DNA of 64,000 nucleotides from Actinokineospora globicatena (lineage in GTDB: Bacteria; Actinomycetota; Actinomycetes; Mycobacteriales; Pseudonocardiaceae). Numbering within the stretch: the first letter of the stretch is position 1; the number at the start of each line of letters is the position of its first letter. The notes under the pieces are model-generated. The model was not told the DNA's origin, did no database searches, and saw only the letters and a list, made by a program, of their open reading frames with translations. Position numbers and translations under genes: made by a program. Location: positions 124,001 through 188,000 of the forward strand of contig NZ_JAMTCR010000007.1 of NCBI RefSeq assembly GCF_024171945.1, in the 5' to 3' direction. This document shows positions 1 through 8,239 of this stretch, piece after piece.

Positions 1-171
1 GAGTTGGAGATCGCCGAGTTGGTGGCGTCCGGTCTGACCAACCGTGAGGTGGCGACCCAGCTGTTCCTGAGCCGGAAGACCGTGGAGGGGCACCTCGCGC
101 GCGTGTTCACCAAGCTGGGTGTGAAGTCGCGGATGGGTGTCGCGCAGCGTCTCGCCGCGCGCTCGTCCTGA
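1..171 (+). CDS. LuxR-family regulator, C-terminal end (partial)
   Basis: Frame 1 is open from the window edge to a TGA at 169-171 and encodes about 56 residues. They form the end of a LuxR/NarL helix-turn-helix: an ELEIAELVASGLTNREVA segment, then LSRKTVEGHLARVFTKLGV and a short tail. The recognition-helix pattern (SRKTVEGHL) is typical of the large AAA/TPR-type LuxR regulators as well as response regulators; which one this is cannot be told because the N-terminal part lies outside the window. It reads toward the downstream MFS gene but is separated from it by about 130 bp containing a tandem repeat. Confidence 0.85.
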   Translation, partial: ELEIAELVASGLTNREVATQLFLSRKTVEGHLARVFTKLGVKSRMGVAQRLAARSS

Positions 172-187
172 CTTCTTCAGAGGTCCC

Positions 188-223
188 GTCGCTCTAAGAG
201 ACTGTGTCGCCCTAAGGGACTGT
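188..223. repeat. Two tandem 18-bp repeats, each with an inner palindrome
   Basis: GTCGCTCTAAGAGACTGT (188-205) is followed directly by GTCGCCCTAAGGGACTGT (206-223). The two differ only at two symmetric positions (CTCTAAGAG versus CCCTAAGGG), so the change keeps each copy's inner dyad intact. The repeats sit 80-115 bp upstream of the MFS start. A protein-binding operator, for example for the adjacent response regulator, is a reasonable inference; nothing in the sequence proves which protein binds. Confidence 0.6.
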
Positions 224-302
224 AAGGTTGCCGCGCGACGCCTTGTCGACCGATGACTACTCCCCGCACTGTGGTCCCGATCACTGATCCACGGGAGGGG
301 AC

Positions 303-1592
303 ATGGCAGTCACGGAGCGGGCCGCGGACCGGCGGGTGGTGTCGAACATCGCCAAGGGGTCCATCGGCAATCTGATCGAGTGGTACGACTGGTACGCCTA
401 CACCGCGTTCTCGATCTACTTCGCGTCGACGTTCTTCCCCAAGGGCGACCAGACGGCGCAGTGGCTGAACACGGCGGCGGTGTTCGCGGTCGGGTTCCTG
501 ATGCGGCCGATCGGGGGATGGCTGCTGGGGCGGTTCGCGGATCGGTTCGGGCGGCGGTTGGCGCTAACGACGTCGGTGACGCTGATGGCGCTGGGGTCGC
601 TGATGATCGCGCTGACCCCCGGGTACGCCACGATCGGGGTGGCCGCACCGATCCTCTTGGTGTTGGCGCGGCTGTTGCAGGGGTTGTCCGTGGGCGGCGA
701 GTACGCCACCTCCGCGACCTACCTGTCGGAGATGGCCTCTAGCGGCCGTCGGGGGTTCTTCTCGAGCTTCCAGTACGTGACGCTCACGGCCGGTCAGCTC
801 ACCGCGCTCGGGTTGCAGATCGTGCTCCAGAACGTGTTGACGCCCGCGCAGATGGACTCCTGGGGCTGGCGCATCGCGTTCGCTGTGGGAGCGCTCGGGG
901 CTCTAGTGGTCATGTGGCTGCGGCGGACGATGGACGAGTCACCGAGTTTCGAGGCCGAGCGCGGCAACGAGACCCGCGGAACCCTCAAGGCCCTCTTGCG
1001 CCATCCGAAGTCGTGTCTGCTGGTGGTGGGTCTTACCCTCGGCGGCACGGTCGCCTTCTATACGTACACGACATACCTGCAGAAGTTCATGGTGAACACC
1101 AGCCACATCAACAAGGGCACCGTGGCGTGGATCAACTTCCTGGCTCTAGTCGTGTTCGTAGTGCTGCAACCGTTCGCGGGGGCTCTCTCGGACCGGATCG
1201 GGCGCAGGCCGTTGCTCCTAGGGTTCGGCGTTCTCGGAACGCTCTGCACGGTGCCCTTGCTGACCGCGCTCGCTGGGACCAGTCAGCCGGTCTACGCGTT
1301 CCTGCTCATGCTGGGCGCGCTCGTCATCGTCACCGGGTACACCTCCATCAACGCGGTGGTGAAGGCGGAGTTGTTCCCTACGAACATCCGTGCGCTCGGT
1401 GTCGGGTTGCCCTATGCGCTCACGGTGGCCATCTTCGGCGGCACGGCCGAGTACGTCGCGCTGTGGCTCAAGCAGGCCGGGCACGAGTCGGTGTTCTTCT
1501 ACTACGTGGCGGGCTGTGTGCTGGTCTCGCTCGTGGTCTACTCGGTGATGGGGGAAACCTCGGCCGATTCGCCGCTAGAGGACCGGGACTGA
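303..1592 (+). CDS. MFS transporter, metabolite:H+ symporter type
   Basis: A 429-residue integral membrane protein of the major facilitator superfamily. The N-terminal half has the NLIEWYDWYAY segment and the loop 2-3 signature GRFADRFGRR, both characteristic of the metabolite:H+ symporter (KgtP/ShiA/ProP-like) branch; a matching ALSDRIGRRPLL motif opens the second half. Length is normal for the family. Likely role: proton-coupled import of an organic acid or similar solute. ATG 303 has a strong ribosome site (GGGAGGGG ending 2 nt before it). The gene is followed after 2 nt by a response regulator, so transport and the two-component system are probably co-expressed. The substrate cannot be read from sequence. 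Confidence 0.88.
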   Translation: MAVTERAADRRVVSNIAKGSIGNLIEWYDWYAYTAFSIYFASTFFPKGDQTAQWLNTAAVFAVGFLMRPIGGWLLGRFADRFGRRLALTTSVTLMALGSLMIALTPGYATIGVAAPILLVLARLLQGLSVGGEYATSATYLSEMASSGRRGFFSSFQYVTLTAGQLTALGLQIVLQNVLTPAQMDSWGWRIAFAVGALGALVVMWLRRTMDESPSFEAERGNETRGTLKALLRHPKSCLLVVGLTLGGTVAFYTYTTYLQKFMVNTSHINKGTVAWINFLALVVFVVLQPFAGALSDRIGRRPLLLGFGVLGTLCTVPLLTALAGTSQPVYAFLLMLGALVIVTGYTSINAVVKAELFPTNIRALGVGLPYALTVAIFGGTAEYVALWLKQAGHESVFFYYVAGCVLVSLVVYSVMGETSADSPLEDRD

Positions 1593-1594
1593 CG

Positions 1595-2254
1595 ATGCGC
1601 GTGCTGCTGGTCGAGGACGACGACGGGGTGGCCGCTGCGGTCTACGACGTGCTGACCGCGCACGGCCACCCGGTCGAGCGGGTCACCCGGGGCGCCGACG
1701 CCCTGATCCGGCACCGCGACGCCGACGTGGTGCTGCTCGACCTGGGGCTCCCCGACATCCACGGGCTGGAGGTGCTGCGCAAGCTCCGCAGGCTCGCCAC
1801 GACCCCGGTGGTGGTGATGACCGCGCACGGCGACGAGCGGACCGTCGTGCGCGGCCTGCGCCTCGGCGCCGACGACTACCTGGTCAAGCCGGTCCGGCTG
1901 ATCGAACTGCTGGCCAGGATCGAGGCGGTGACCAGGCGCGCGCTGGCGGCGGAGGGCACCCGCCCCGGTCTGGTGGAGGTCGATGACGTGGTGGTGGACC
2001 TGGACGCGCGGCGGGTGTCGGTGGCGGGCGAGGTGGTGGCGCTGACGAACCTGGAGTTCGAGGTCCTGGCCGTGCTGGTCCGCCACGCCGGGATCGCGGT
2101 GAGCAGGCAGCAGCTGCTCGACGAGGTGTGGGGCGACGCCTACCTGGCGGTGTCGCGGTCGCTGGACGTGCACCTGGCGGCGCTGCGGGCGAAGCTGGGG
2201 CGGCCCGACCTGGTGCGCACGATCCGCGGTTTCGGCTACCGACTGGGCACCTGA
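1595..2254 (+). CDS. OmpR/PhoB-family response regulator
   Basis: 219 residues: an N-terminal receiver (VEDDD acidic pocket, phospho-acceptor Asp49 in LLDLGLPD, conserved Lys98 in VKPV) and a C-terminal winged-helix DNA-binding domain ending in RTIRGFGYRLGT, the family's wing signature. ATG 1595 is chosen because an open frame further upstream overlaps the MFS gene and has no receiver homology. It is followed after 1 nt by its presumed kinase. Probably controls uptake genes such as the adjacent MFS transporter. Confidence 0.92.
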   Translation: MRVLLVEDDDGVAAAVYDVLTAHGHPVERVTRGADALIRHRDADVVLLDLGLPDIHGLEVLRKLRRLATTPVVVMTAHGDERTVVRGLRLGADDYLVKPVRLIELLARIEAVTRRALAAEGTRPGLVEVDDVVVDLDARRVSVAGEVVALTNLEFEVLAVLVRHAGIAVSRQQLLDEVWGDAYLAVSRSLDVHLAALRAKLGRPDLVRTIRGFGYRLGT

Positions 2255-2255
2255 G

Positions 2256-3596
2256 GTGCGCAGGCGCCTGCTGCTGGCGTTGCTCGGGATGGCGCTCGCG
2301 GCGCTGGCCGGGTTCGCCGGTCCGCTGCTGCACAGCACCTCCGCCGAGCGCACCCAGCGGTTCGTGCTCGGTCGCACCGCGGACCTGGACAGGTTCGCGG
2401 AGCTGGCGGCGGCCGGGGGTGACCGGTTGATCGCCGAGGTCCGCGCGCACGTCGACCTCTATGGCGACGCGGTGGTGGTGATCGATGCGCGCCGCACGCC
2501 GGTACTGGACTCGGGCATGCGTGCCGACGAGCCCGCGGTGAAGGCAGCGCTAGATGCCGCGTTACGTAACCAGCCCGCGTCAGTGCCACCGGACGTGTTG
2601 CCTTGGTCGTCCGGGCCGGTGTTGTTCGCGCGACCGGTTGGCAGTGGCACACGTGTGACTGGAGCGGTCGCGTTGCGATCCACTGTGGATCGTGCGGCCG
2701 CCGATGTGGGGGCCTCGTGGGGCATTGTGTTGACGGGACTTGTAGGTGCGGCTCTTGCGTTTGTGGCGTTGGCGTTGCTCTTAGCCCGCTGGGTGTTGCG
2801 ACCGGTGGCGGAGCTAGAGCGCGGTGTGCGGGCGGTCGGTGGGGGTTCGCCGGGGGCGCACGTGTCGCCCGCGTCGGGTCCGCCGGAGTTGCGCGGGTTG
2901 GCGGCGTCGTTCAACCGGATGTCGGACGCGGTGGCGGAGTCGGCGCACCGACAGCGCGCGCTGGTGGCGGACACGTCGCACCAGTTGCGCAACCCGCTGG
3001 CGGCGTTGCGGCTGCGGATGGACTCGCTGGCCGGGCGGATGTCGGCGGAGGCGGTGCCCGCGTACTCGTCGATGGTCGCAGAACTGGACCGGTTGGAGTC
3101 GCTGCTGGACTCGATGCTCTTGTTGGCATCGGCGGACACAGCGGCAACTGAGCTAGCGGCAGGTGTCGACGCTAGATGCGACGCGGGGACAGTAGCGAAA
3201 GACAGGGTCGACTCGTGGTTGCCTGCTGCTGAGCGTGCGGGGGTGACGGTGGTGGAGGAGATCTCGTGTGTCCCGGTGGCGTGCTCGGAGTCGGACCTGG
3301 CGCAGGTGCTGGATGTGTTGCTGGACAACGCCATCAAGTACGCGCCGGGTGGGACTGTTCGCGTGTCAGTGCTACCGGGGGTCGTTAGGGTTACCGACGA
3401 TGGTCCTGGGGTCAGCTCAGAGGACTTGCCTAGGCTTACCGACCGCTTCTGGCGTGCGTCCGGTTCGGCTCCTGGGTCGGGTCTTGGGCTAGCGATCGCT
3501 CACCGATTGGTCACTGCTTACGGTGGTGAGTTGCGGATCAACCACGCGGAGCCTCGCGGGTTGGCGGTGACGGTAGAACTTCCGGGAGGGGCGTGA
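2256..3596 (+). CDS. Sensor histidine kinase
   Basis: 446 residues, GTG start. Layout: TM helix (about 5-25), an extracytoplasmic sensor region (about 26-155), second TM (about 156-178), HAMP, HisKA with the phospho-acceptor His242 in ADTSHQLRNPLAAL, and a HATPase_c domain with the N box (DNAIKYAP) and G boxes (DDGPGV, GSGLGLAI). It pairs with the preceding regulator and overlaps the downstream lipoprotein gene by one base (TGATG). An in-frame TTA codon at 2781-2783 could make expression depend on the bldA tRNA if the host uses that control (known from Streptomyces). The neighbouring binding protein is a candidate sensing partner. Confidence 0.92.
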   Translation: MRRRLLLALLGMALAALAGFAGPLLHSTSAERTQRFVLGRTADLDRFAELAAAGGDRLIAEVRAHVDLYGDAVVVIDARRTPVLDSGMRADEPAVKAALDAALRNQPASVPPDVLPWSSGPVLFARPVGSGTRVTGAVALRSTVDRAAADVGASWGIVLTGLVGAALAFVALALLLARWVLRPVAELERGVRAVGGGSPGAHVSPASGPPELRGLAASFNRMSDAVAESAHRQRALVADTSHQLRNPLAALRLRMDSLAGRMSAEAVPAYSSMVAELDRLESLLDSMLLLASADTAATELAAGVDARCDAGTVAKDRVDSWLPAAERAGVTVVEEISCVPVACSESDLAQVLDVLLDNAIKYAPGGTVRVSVLPGVVRVTDDGPGVSSEDLPRLTDRFWRASGSAPGSGLGLAIAHRLVTAYGGELRINHAEPRGLAVTVELPGGA

Positions 3597-4522
3597 TGCT
3601 GTCTCGACGCGGGTTCCTTCTTGGAGCGCTAGGGGCGGTCGGGTGCTCTTACACCGGACCTAGCGGGCGGGTCCGGATCGCCGCTGGGGAGGCGGGCGGG
3701 TTCTATGTCGAGTTCGCCCGGCTGCTGGCTGGGGAGATGAACGCGGTAGAGCCGGAGCTACGGGTCGAGGTGGTGGAGACGTTGGGGAGCGTCATGAACA
3801 TCTCTCGGATCGCGGCCGGTGAGGCGGAGTTGGCCTTGGTGCTGGCGGACACCCTGGCCGCGGCGCGCTCCGGGACCGCGCCGTTCACGTCGCCTCTAGA
3901 GCTGACCGCGCTCGGGCGGGTCTACGAGAACTACATGCAACTCGTCGTCCGCGCCGATAGCCCTATCCGCACGCTGTCAGACCTATCTGGCCAGCACGTG
4001 TCTCTAGGCGCCTCTGGCTCCGGGGCCGCCCTCTTCGGCTCGCGCTTGGTCACGTCCGCCGCGGTACCGGTTGTCGCTGACCATCACCCCTTGGCCGAGG
4101 CAACCTCCGCCCTAGGCACCGGCCGCGTCCAAGCCCTCTTGTGGTCCGGCGGCCTACCCACTCCCGCCCTGACCGACCTCGATACCGATATCGGCATCCG
4201 CCTACTGGACCTGGCCTCTTACATCCCCATGCTGCGTACCCTCTATGGCCCCGTCTATGACCAAGTGACCATCCCCGGCGGCACCTACCGCGACCCCAAC
4301 CCCGTCACCACCATCGGCGTCCCCAACCTCTTAGTCCCCGCTCCTTCCCTCCCCACCCCCACTATCCGCACAACCGTCCAAGTCCTAGTCGACCGAGCCA
4401 CCCACCTAGTCCCCCAACAAGCCCTAGGCACCCAATACCTCGACGCCCGCTCCCTCATCGACACCGTCCCCGCCCCTCTACACCCCGCCGCGGCCGCCAC
4501 CTACCGCACCCTCCACGGCTAA
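3596..4522 (+). CDS. TAXI-family TRAP solute-binding protein (lipoprotein)
   Basis: 308 residues. The N-terminus MLSRRGFLLGALGAVGC combines a twin-arginine motif with a lipobox-like Cys17, so it is probably a Tat-exported lipoprotein. The mature part begins VRIAAGEAGGFYVEFARLLAGE and continues through NISRIAAGEAELALVLADT, as in TAXI (TRAP-associated extracytoplasmic immunogenic) binding proteins, at the usual length. ATG 3596 is preferred to GTG 3593 because the GGAGGG site is 5 nt from the ATG. No TRAP permease genes are nearby, which suggests ligand presentation to the adjacent kinase rather than classical transport. A TTA codon occurs at 4331-4333. The last 230 bases are very C-rich and G-poor on the sense strand. 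Confidence 0.85.
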   Translation: MLSRRGFLLGALGAVGCSYTGPSGRVRIAAGEAGGFYVEFARLLAGEMNAVEPELRVEVVETLGSVMNISRIAAGEAELALVLADTLAAARSGTAPFTSPLELTALGRVYENYMQLVVRADSPIRTLSDLSGQHVSLGASGSGAALFGSRLVTSAAVPVVADHHPLAEATSALGTGRVQALLWSGGLPTPALTDLDTDIGIRLLDLASYIPMLRTLYGPVYDQVTIPGGTYRDPNPVTTIGVPNLLVPAPSLPTPTIRTTVQVLVDRATHLVPQQALGTQYLDARSLIDTVPAPLHPAAAATYRTLHG

Positions 4523-4525
4523 CCG

Positions 4526-4978
4526 CTACCTGCGACGCCACCAAGGCCGTTTTGCCGGAGGGACAGGAGGAGTAGGGGGAGGTGGGGGGCGGGTGGCGTG
4601 CCAGGTGGTGACGGTCTCGTCCTCGTCCACCAGCGGGACGATGAAGTGGGTGTCTTGGCCGTTGCGCATCCAGGTTCGGATGCGGGTGTTGAGGTCGGCT
4701 ACCGCTTCGCGGACTACGCGTTCGGTGGGGGCGGTGCGGAGGGTGTCGGGGAGGCGTTCTATTTCGCGGCGGAGGCGGAGGGGTTCGGGGAGGAGGGCTT
4801 CGGTTTCGAGGCCTTCGCGGCGGAGGTAGGCGGTGAGCCAGGCTTGGGGGTCGTGGAGGTTCGGGAGGGGTTTGCCCGCGCCGGGGAGGTTGTCGAAGTC
4901 GCCGCGGTTGGCGGCTTCGGTGATCTGGGCCTCGACCCACGACTCCGGGCTGACGCCTGGGGGTTTGCGCCTGGTCAC
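4526..4978 (-). CDS. DUF1992 (DnaJ-C28-like) protein
   Basis: 150 residues, GTG start. The segment SWVEAQITEAANRGDFDNLP followed by GAGKPLPNL is the hallmark of the DUF1992 family, also annotated as a DnaJ homologue subfamily C member 28-like domain; the molecular function is not established. The start overlaps the stop of the upstream lyase gene by 4 nt (GTGA), so translation is probably coupled. The C-terminus is a Pro/Arg-rich tail. It may be a housekeeping gene caught at the end of the biosynthetic operon. Its stop lies 3 nt from the convergent TAXI gene. Confidence 0.8.
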   Translation of the reverse strand: MTRRKPPGVSPESWVEAQITEAANRGDFDNLPGAGKPLPNLHDPQAWLTAYLRREGLETEALLPEPLRLRREIERLPDTLRTAPTERVVREAVADLNTRIRTWMRNGQDTHFIVPLVDEDETVTTWHATRPPPPPTPPVPPAKRPWWRRR

Positions 4979-6294
4979 GTGCGGGGGCGCGCTAGGGCCC
5001 TGTCGATGAGGGCGTCGGTGGCGCCGAGGTAGGCGGCCGGGTCCAGGAGGGCGTCGACGTCGACGGAGGCGAGTTCGGGGGCGGCGCGGAGGGCGGCGGA
5101 GAAGTCCGCGGAGCGGGAGAGGCGGGCCAGCAGCTTCTTGGCCTCGACCTTGCCCAGGACCGGCGCGAGGGCGACGTTCAACCGCTCGGACACGATGGTC
5201 CCGCCGGTCAGCGCCAGGTTCTCGCGCAGCCGGGCCGGGAAGACCTCCAGCCCCTCCGCCAGTTCCGCGGCGGTCGCGGCGGCCCCGCCCAGGCACCGGA
5301 GCAGCTCACGCAGCGGCTGCCACTCCGCGTGCCACGCGCCCGGAGCGCGCTCGTCCTCGGCGATCATCGACTGGGCCAGCACCGTCGCGTACAGCGGGAC
5401 CTGCCGGGCGGCGGCCATCACCAGCGTCGCCAGCACCGGGTTGCGCTTCTGCGGCATCGCCGACGAGACGCCCCGGCCCTCGGCGGACGGTTCGACGACC
5501 TCGCCGACCTCCGTGCGGGACATGCCCTGCACGTCCAGCGCGAACTTCCCCAGCGCACCGGTGACCACTGTGGCCGCCGAGCCGATGTCCACGAACGGCG
5601 TGCGCAGCGCGTGCCACGGCACAACCGCCTCCGGTAGCCCTAGCACCGACGCGAACTCGGCGCTCAGTACCACCCCGTGCCCCGGATCCCCCGCGTACTC
5701 CACATAGGACGCGAGCGTCCCCGCCGCTCCACCAAGCTGAGCAGGTAGCACTACCGCGCGCACCCGGTCCAGCCCGTCTAGAACCGACGACAGCCACCCT
5801 GCCGCCTTGAGCCCGAACGTCACCGGCACCGCGTGCTGCGTCAGCGTCCTCCCGGCCATCACCGTGCCGCGGTGCTCGTCGGCGAGCCGGGCCAGTGCCT
5901 CCGCGACGCGCAACAGGTCGCGCTGCACCACGGCGAACACGCGCCGGGTGATCAGCATGGCCGCCGTGTCCAAGATGTCCTGGCTGGTGCTGCCGCGGTG
6001 GACGTACTCGCGGGCGTCCTCGGGCACGCACGCAGTGAACGCCGTGACAAAAGCCACGATCGGGTTAGCGCCGCCCCGGGAGCGCACGGCCAGGTCGACC
6101 ACGTCGATGTCGGCGACGGCACCCGCGATGGCGTCGGCCGCTGCCTCCGGGATCACCCCGAACGTGGCCTGCGCGCGGGCCAGGGCCACCTCGACCTCGA
6201 CCATCGCGGCGACCCACGCCTCGTCGGTCACCAGGTCGGCCGCCTCGGCCCCCGCCCACACCGGGGCGAGCAGGCCGCTGTCGGTACCGGTCAC
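4975..6294 (-). CDS. Nitrosuccinate lyase-like (CreD/PcaB family)
   Basis: 439 residues, aspartase/fumarase superfamily. Visible landmarks are HRGSTSQDILDT (99-110), the TQHAVP loop (152-157) and the superfamily signature GVSSAMPQKRNP (275-286) that carries the catalytic serine loop. General annotation would be 3-carboxy-cis,cis-muconate cycloisomerase (PcaB). Because the gene directly follows a CreE-like flavoprotein gene, I infer nitrosuccinate lyase: nitrosuccinate to fumarate plus nitrous acid, the second step of the aspartate-nitrosuccinate pathway described for CreE/CreD. GTG 6294 has a GGAG site 4 nt upstream; the longer open frame overlaps the flavoprotein gene. No protocatechuate catabolic genes accompany it, which argues against a degradative PcaB. 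Confidence 0.78.
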   Translation of the reverse strand: MTGTDSGLLAPVWAGAEAADLVTDEAWVAAMVEVEVALARAQATFGVIPEAAADAIAGAVADIDVVDLAVRSRGGANPIVAFVTAFTACVPEDAREYVHRGSTSQDILDTAAMLITRRVFAVVQRDLLRVAEALARLADEHRGTVMAGRTLTQHAVPVTFGLKAAGWLSSVLDGLDRVRAVVLPAQLGGAAGTLASYVEYAGDPGHGVVLSAEFASVLGLPEAVVPWHALRTPFVDIGSAATVVTGALGKFALDVQGMSRTEVGEVVEPSAEGRGVSSAMPQKRNPVLATLVMAAARQVPLYATVLAQSMIAEDERAPGAWHAEWQPLRELLRCLGGAAATAAELAEGLEVFPARLRENLALTGGTIVSERLNVALAPVLGKVEAKKLLARLSRSADFSAALRAAPELASVDVDALLDPAAYLGATDALIDRALARPRT

Positions 6295-6302
6295 GCAGCT
6301 CC

Positions 6303-8120
6303 TCAGGCCGGACGCGCGACCCGGGGTCGCGCGGCGCTGGTCTCCGCCAACGCCGCCCGGGCGATGGCGTCCGCGTCGGCCAGGATCACCGAGTTCACCC
6401 CAGGGCGGATCCCCGCCGCGGTGACCCAGTGCACCGACTCGGTAGGGACACCGTATCCGAACCGGGCCGGGTGGGACGTGCCGTCCGCGCGCAACAGCCG
6501 GTACGGGCGGGGTGTCACGGCAAGCCCGCCGGTCTCGACTGCCCCGCACGGATCCGGTATGTGGTAGGGCACGCAGTCGCCGCGCTCGAGCATGGACGCG
6601 ATAAGAGGGTCGGTCGTCAACCGGATGTCGACCTCCGGTAGCCGTGCCTCCACCAGCGTCGTGCACAGCACACCGGACCCGCCGACCCGAGGTGAGCTCA
6701 CCAGGAACCCCCGGTCAGCTAGGTCTACCCGCATCCCCGGCCCCACGACGCGCACGACGTCGGCCTCGATCAACGCGACAAGCTCGGCCACGCGGTGAGC
6801 GGGCGGCCCGATGGACAGGTACGCGTTAAGCGGGGTGTACCAGCTGTCGAGGTCGTTGCGGTAAGAGGAGCCGGTGATGCCGCCGTGGTCGACCGCGAGT
6901 CGGATCTCGTTGCGCATGTCCCGCAACACGTCCAGCGCGGCCTTGACCGGGTCCGTCACGTTCCCGCCCGGCACGTCGGCCCGCAGCAGGTCCACCAACC
7001 ACGCCGAGAACTCCGCTGGGGACGCGAACCGCCGACCACCGTCCGGGTTCGCGATCGCCGCCCAGTCCCACGGCTCGACCCCGGACTCCTCCACCAGCCC
7101 CGGCTCCCCCGCGAGGAACCGCGCGGCGAACTCCTCCCCCGCCTGGGTCCGGTAGTACACAAGCTCGACTTCGCGCGCGACCAACGGCCAGATGTCGTCC
7201 CGGAACGACACGGCGGGCCTCGAGCGCAACTCGGCGATCACGTCCACGGTCAGGAACACCGGCTCATGCCGTCCGAACGCGCCCTTCTCGTTCTCCCCGC
7301 GCGCGTGATACGGCACACCACGCCGGGACCCGGTGATGATGACCGGCTCTTGCCCCGACGGCACATAGGCCAACGATCCGTCCGCGCGCTCCTTGAACTG
7401 GCCGCCTCGGTCGCCGGTAAGCAGGGCCAGGTAGTCGAAGAACGCCAGCCCCATCCCGCGCACCCCGACGACCTCGCCAGGCATGATCGCGGATAGGTCT
7501 ACCTCGGACGGGTTGGACGGTGGCACATACCCGAGCCCACGGGAGTCCGCGAAATCAGCCAACCGCGACTCGACCGCGCCAAGAGGCATGTCCACGTGCC
7601 CTTGCGCCAACACCACAGCCGACAGCCCCGTCACCACGCTGCCGTCGGACAGGGTCACGCACTGCCCATCGGGAAAGTCGTCGACGGCCACAGCGGTAAG
7701 GCGGTGCAACCGGACCTCGACGCACGGTGGCGCCGACTGCCGGACGTGGTCGAGGAACCAGTCCAGGTAGTGCCCATAGAACGCCCGCGTGGGGTAGGAG
7801 TTCGGAGTCAGCAGGGCGGCCTCGTCCGCGGGTGCCAACCCGCTGACCGCCCACTCATAGAGGCTCGGTCCAGGCCGGATAGGCCCAGCGCAGTCGACCG
7901 TGGCGTCGGTGAACATCGAGACCTGGCACGCGATGGTGTTCATCAGCAGCGACGCGGGCTGGCTCGTGGACCACACCCGGCCGCCCCGGCCGACGTGCGG
8001 ATCAACGACGTGCACGACCAGCGGCCGCACGGCGTTGGCGCACAACCGCTCGACGACGCTGAGGCCGCGCGGGCCCGCGCCGATGACGCAGACCTGCCGA
8101 GCCGGGCCAAACCTGTGCAT
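6303..8120 (-). CDS. CreE-like FAD-dependent nitrosuccinate synthase
   Basis: 605-residue flavoprotein of the FAD/NAD(P)-binding NAD_binding_9 type. The dinucleotide fold is at the N-terminus (VCVIGAGPRGL, G14-x-G16-x-x-G19), followed by a GRVWSTSQ...LLMNTIACQVSMFTD region; a second nucleotide-binding stretch (VVGVRGMGLAFFDYL) lies near residue 220. This layout fits CreE/FzmM-type enzymes, which oxidise the amino group of L-aspartate to nitrosuccinate. Pairing with the CreD-like lyase 8 nt downstream is the main support. Product if right: nitrosuccinate, then HNO2. ATG 8120 has a GGGAAG ribosome site. The alternative is an amine- or amino-acid-oxidising monooxygenase of the same family acting on another substrate. 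Confidence 0.76.
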   Translation of the reverse strand: MHRFGPARQVCVIGAGPRGLSVVERLCANAVRPLVVHVVDPHVGRGGRVWSTSQPASLLMNTIACQVSMFTDATVDCAGPIRPGPSLYEWAVSGLAPADEAALLTPNSYPTRAFYGHYLDWFLDHVRQSAPPCVEVRLHRLTAVAVDDFPDGQCVTLSDGSVVTGLSAVVLAQGHVDMPLGAVESRLADFADSRGLGYVPPSNPSEVDLSAIMPGEVVGVRGMGLAFFDYLALLTGDRGGQFKERADGSLAYVPSGQEPVIITGSRRGVPYHARGENEKGAFGRHEPVFLTVDVIAELRSRPAVSFRDDIWPLVAREVELVYYRTQAGEEFAARFLAGEPGLVEESGVEPWDWAAIANPDGGRRFASPAEFSAWLVDLLRADVPGGNVTDPVKAALDVLRDMRNEIRLAVDHGGITGSSYRNDLDSWYTPLNAYLSIGPPAHRVAELVALIEADVVRVVGPGMRVDLADRGFLVSSPRVGGSGVLCTTLVEARLPEVDIRLTTDPLIASMLERGDCVPYHIPDPCGAVETGGLAVTPRPYRLLRADGTSHPARFGYGVPTESVHWVTAAGIRPGVNSVILADADAIARAALAETSAARPRVARPA

Positions 8121-8239
8121 GCGAGCTTCCCGGGGTACGTGGGTGCGGGGGCGGGTCCACCAACGGCCCGCCCCCGCACCGGGGCGTTCAGCGAGCGCGG
8201 GTCAGTTCCCGCGCTAGCGCGCGATTCACTTGATCTCGA

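Noticed and set aside
4975..6294. Catabolic 3-carboxymuconate cycloisomerase (PcaB)
   Set aside because: No other protocatechuate genes; direct pairing with a CreE-like flavoprotein gene inside a biosynthetic operon favours nitrosuccinate lyase.
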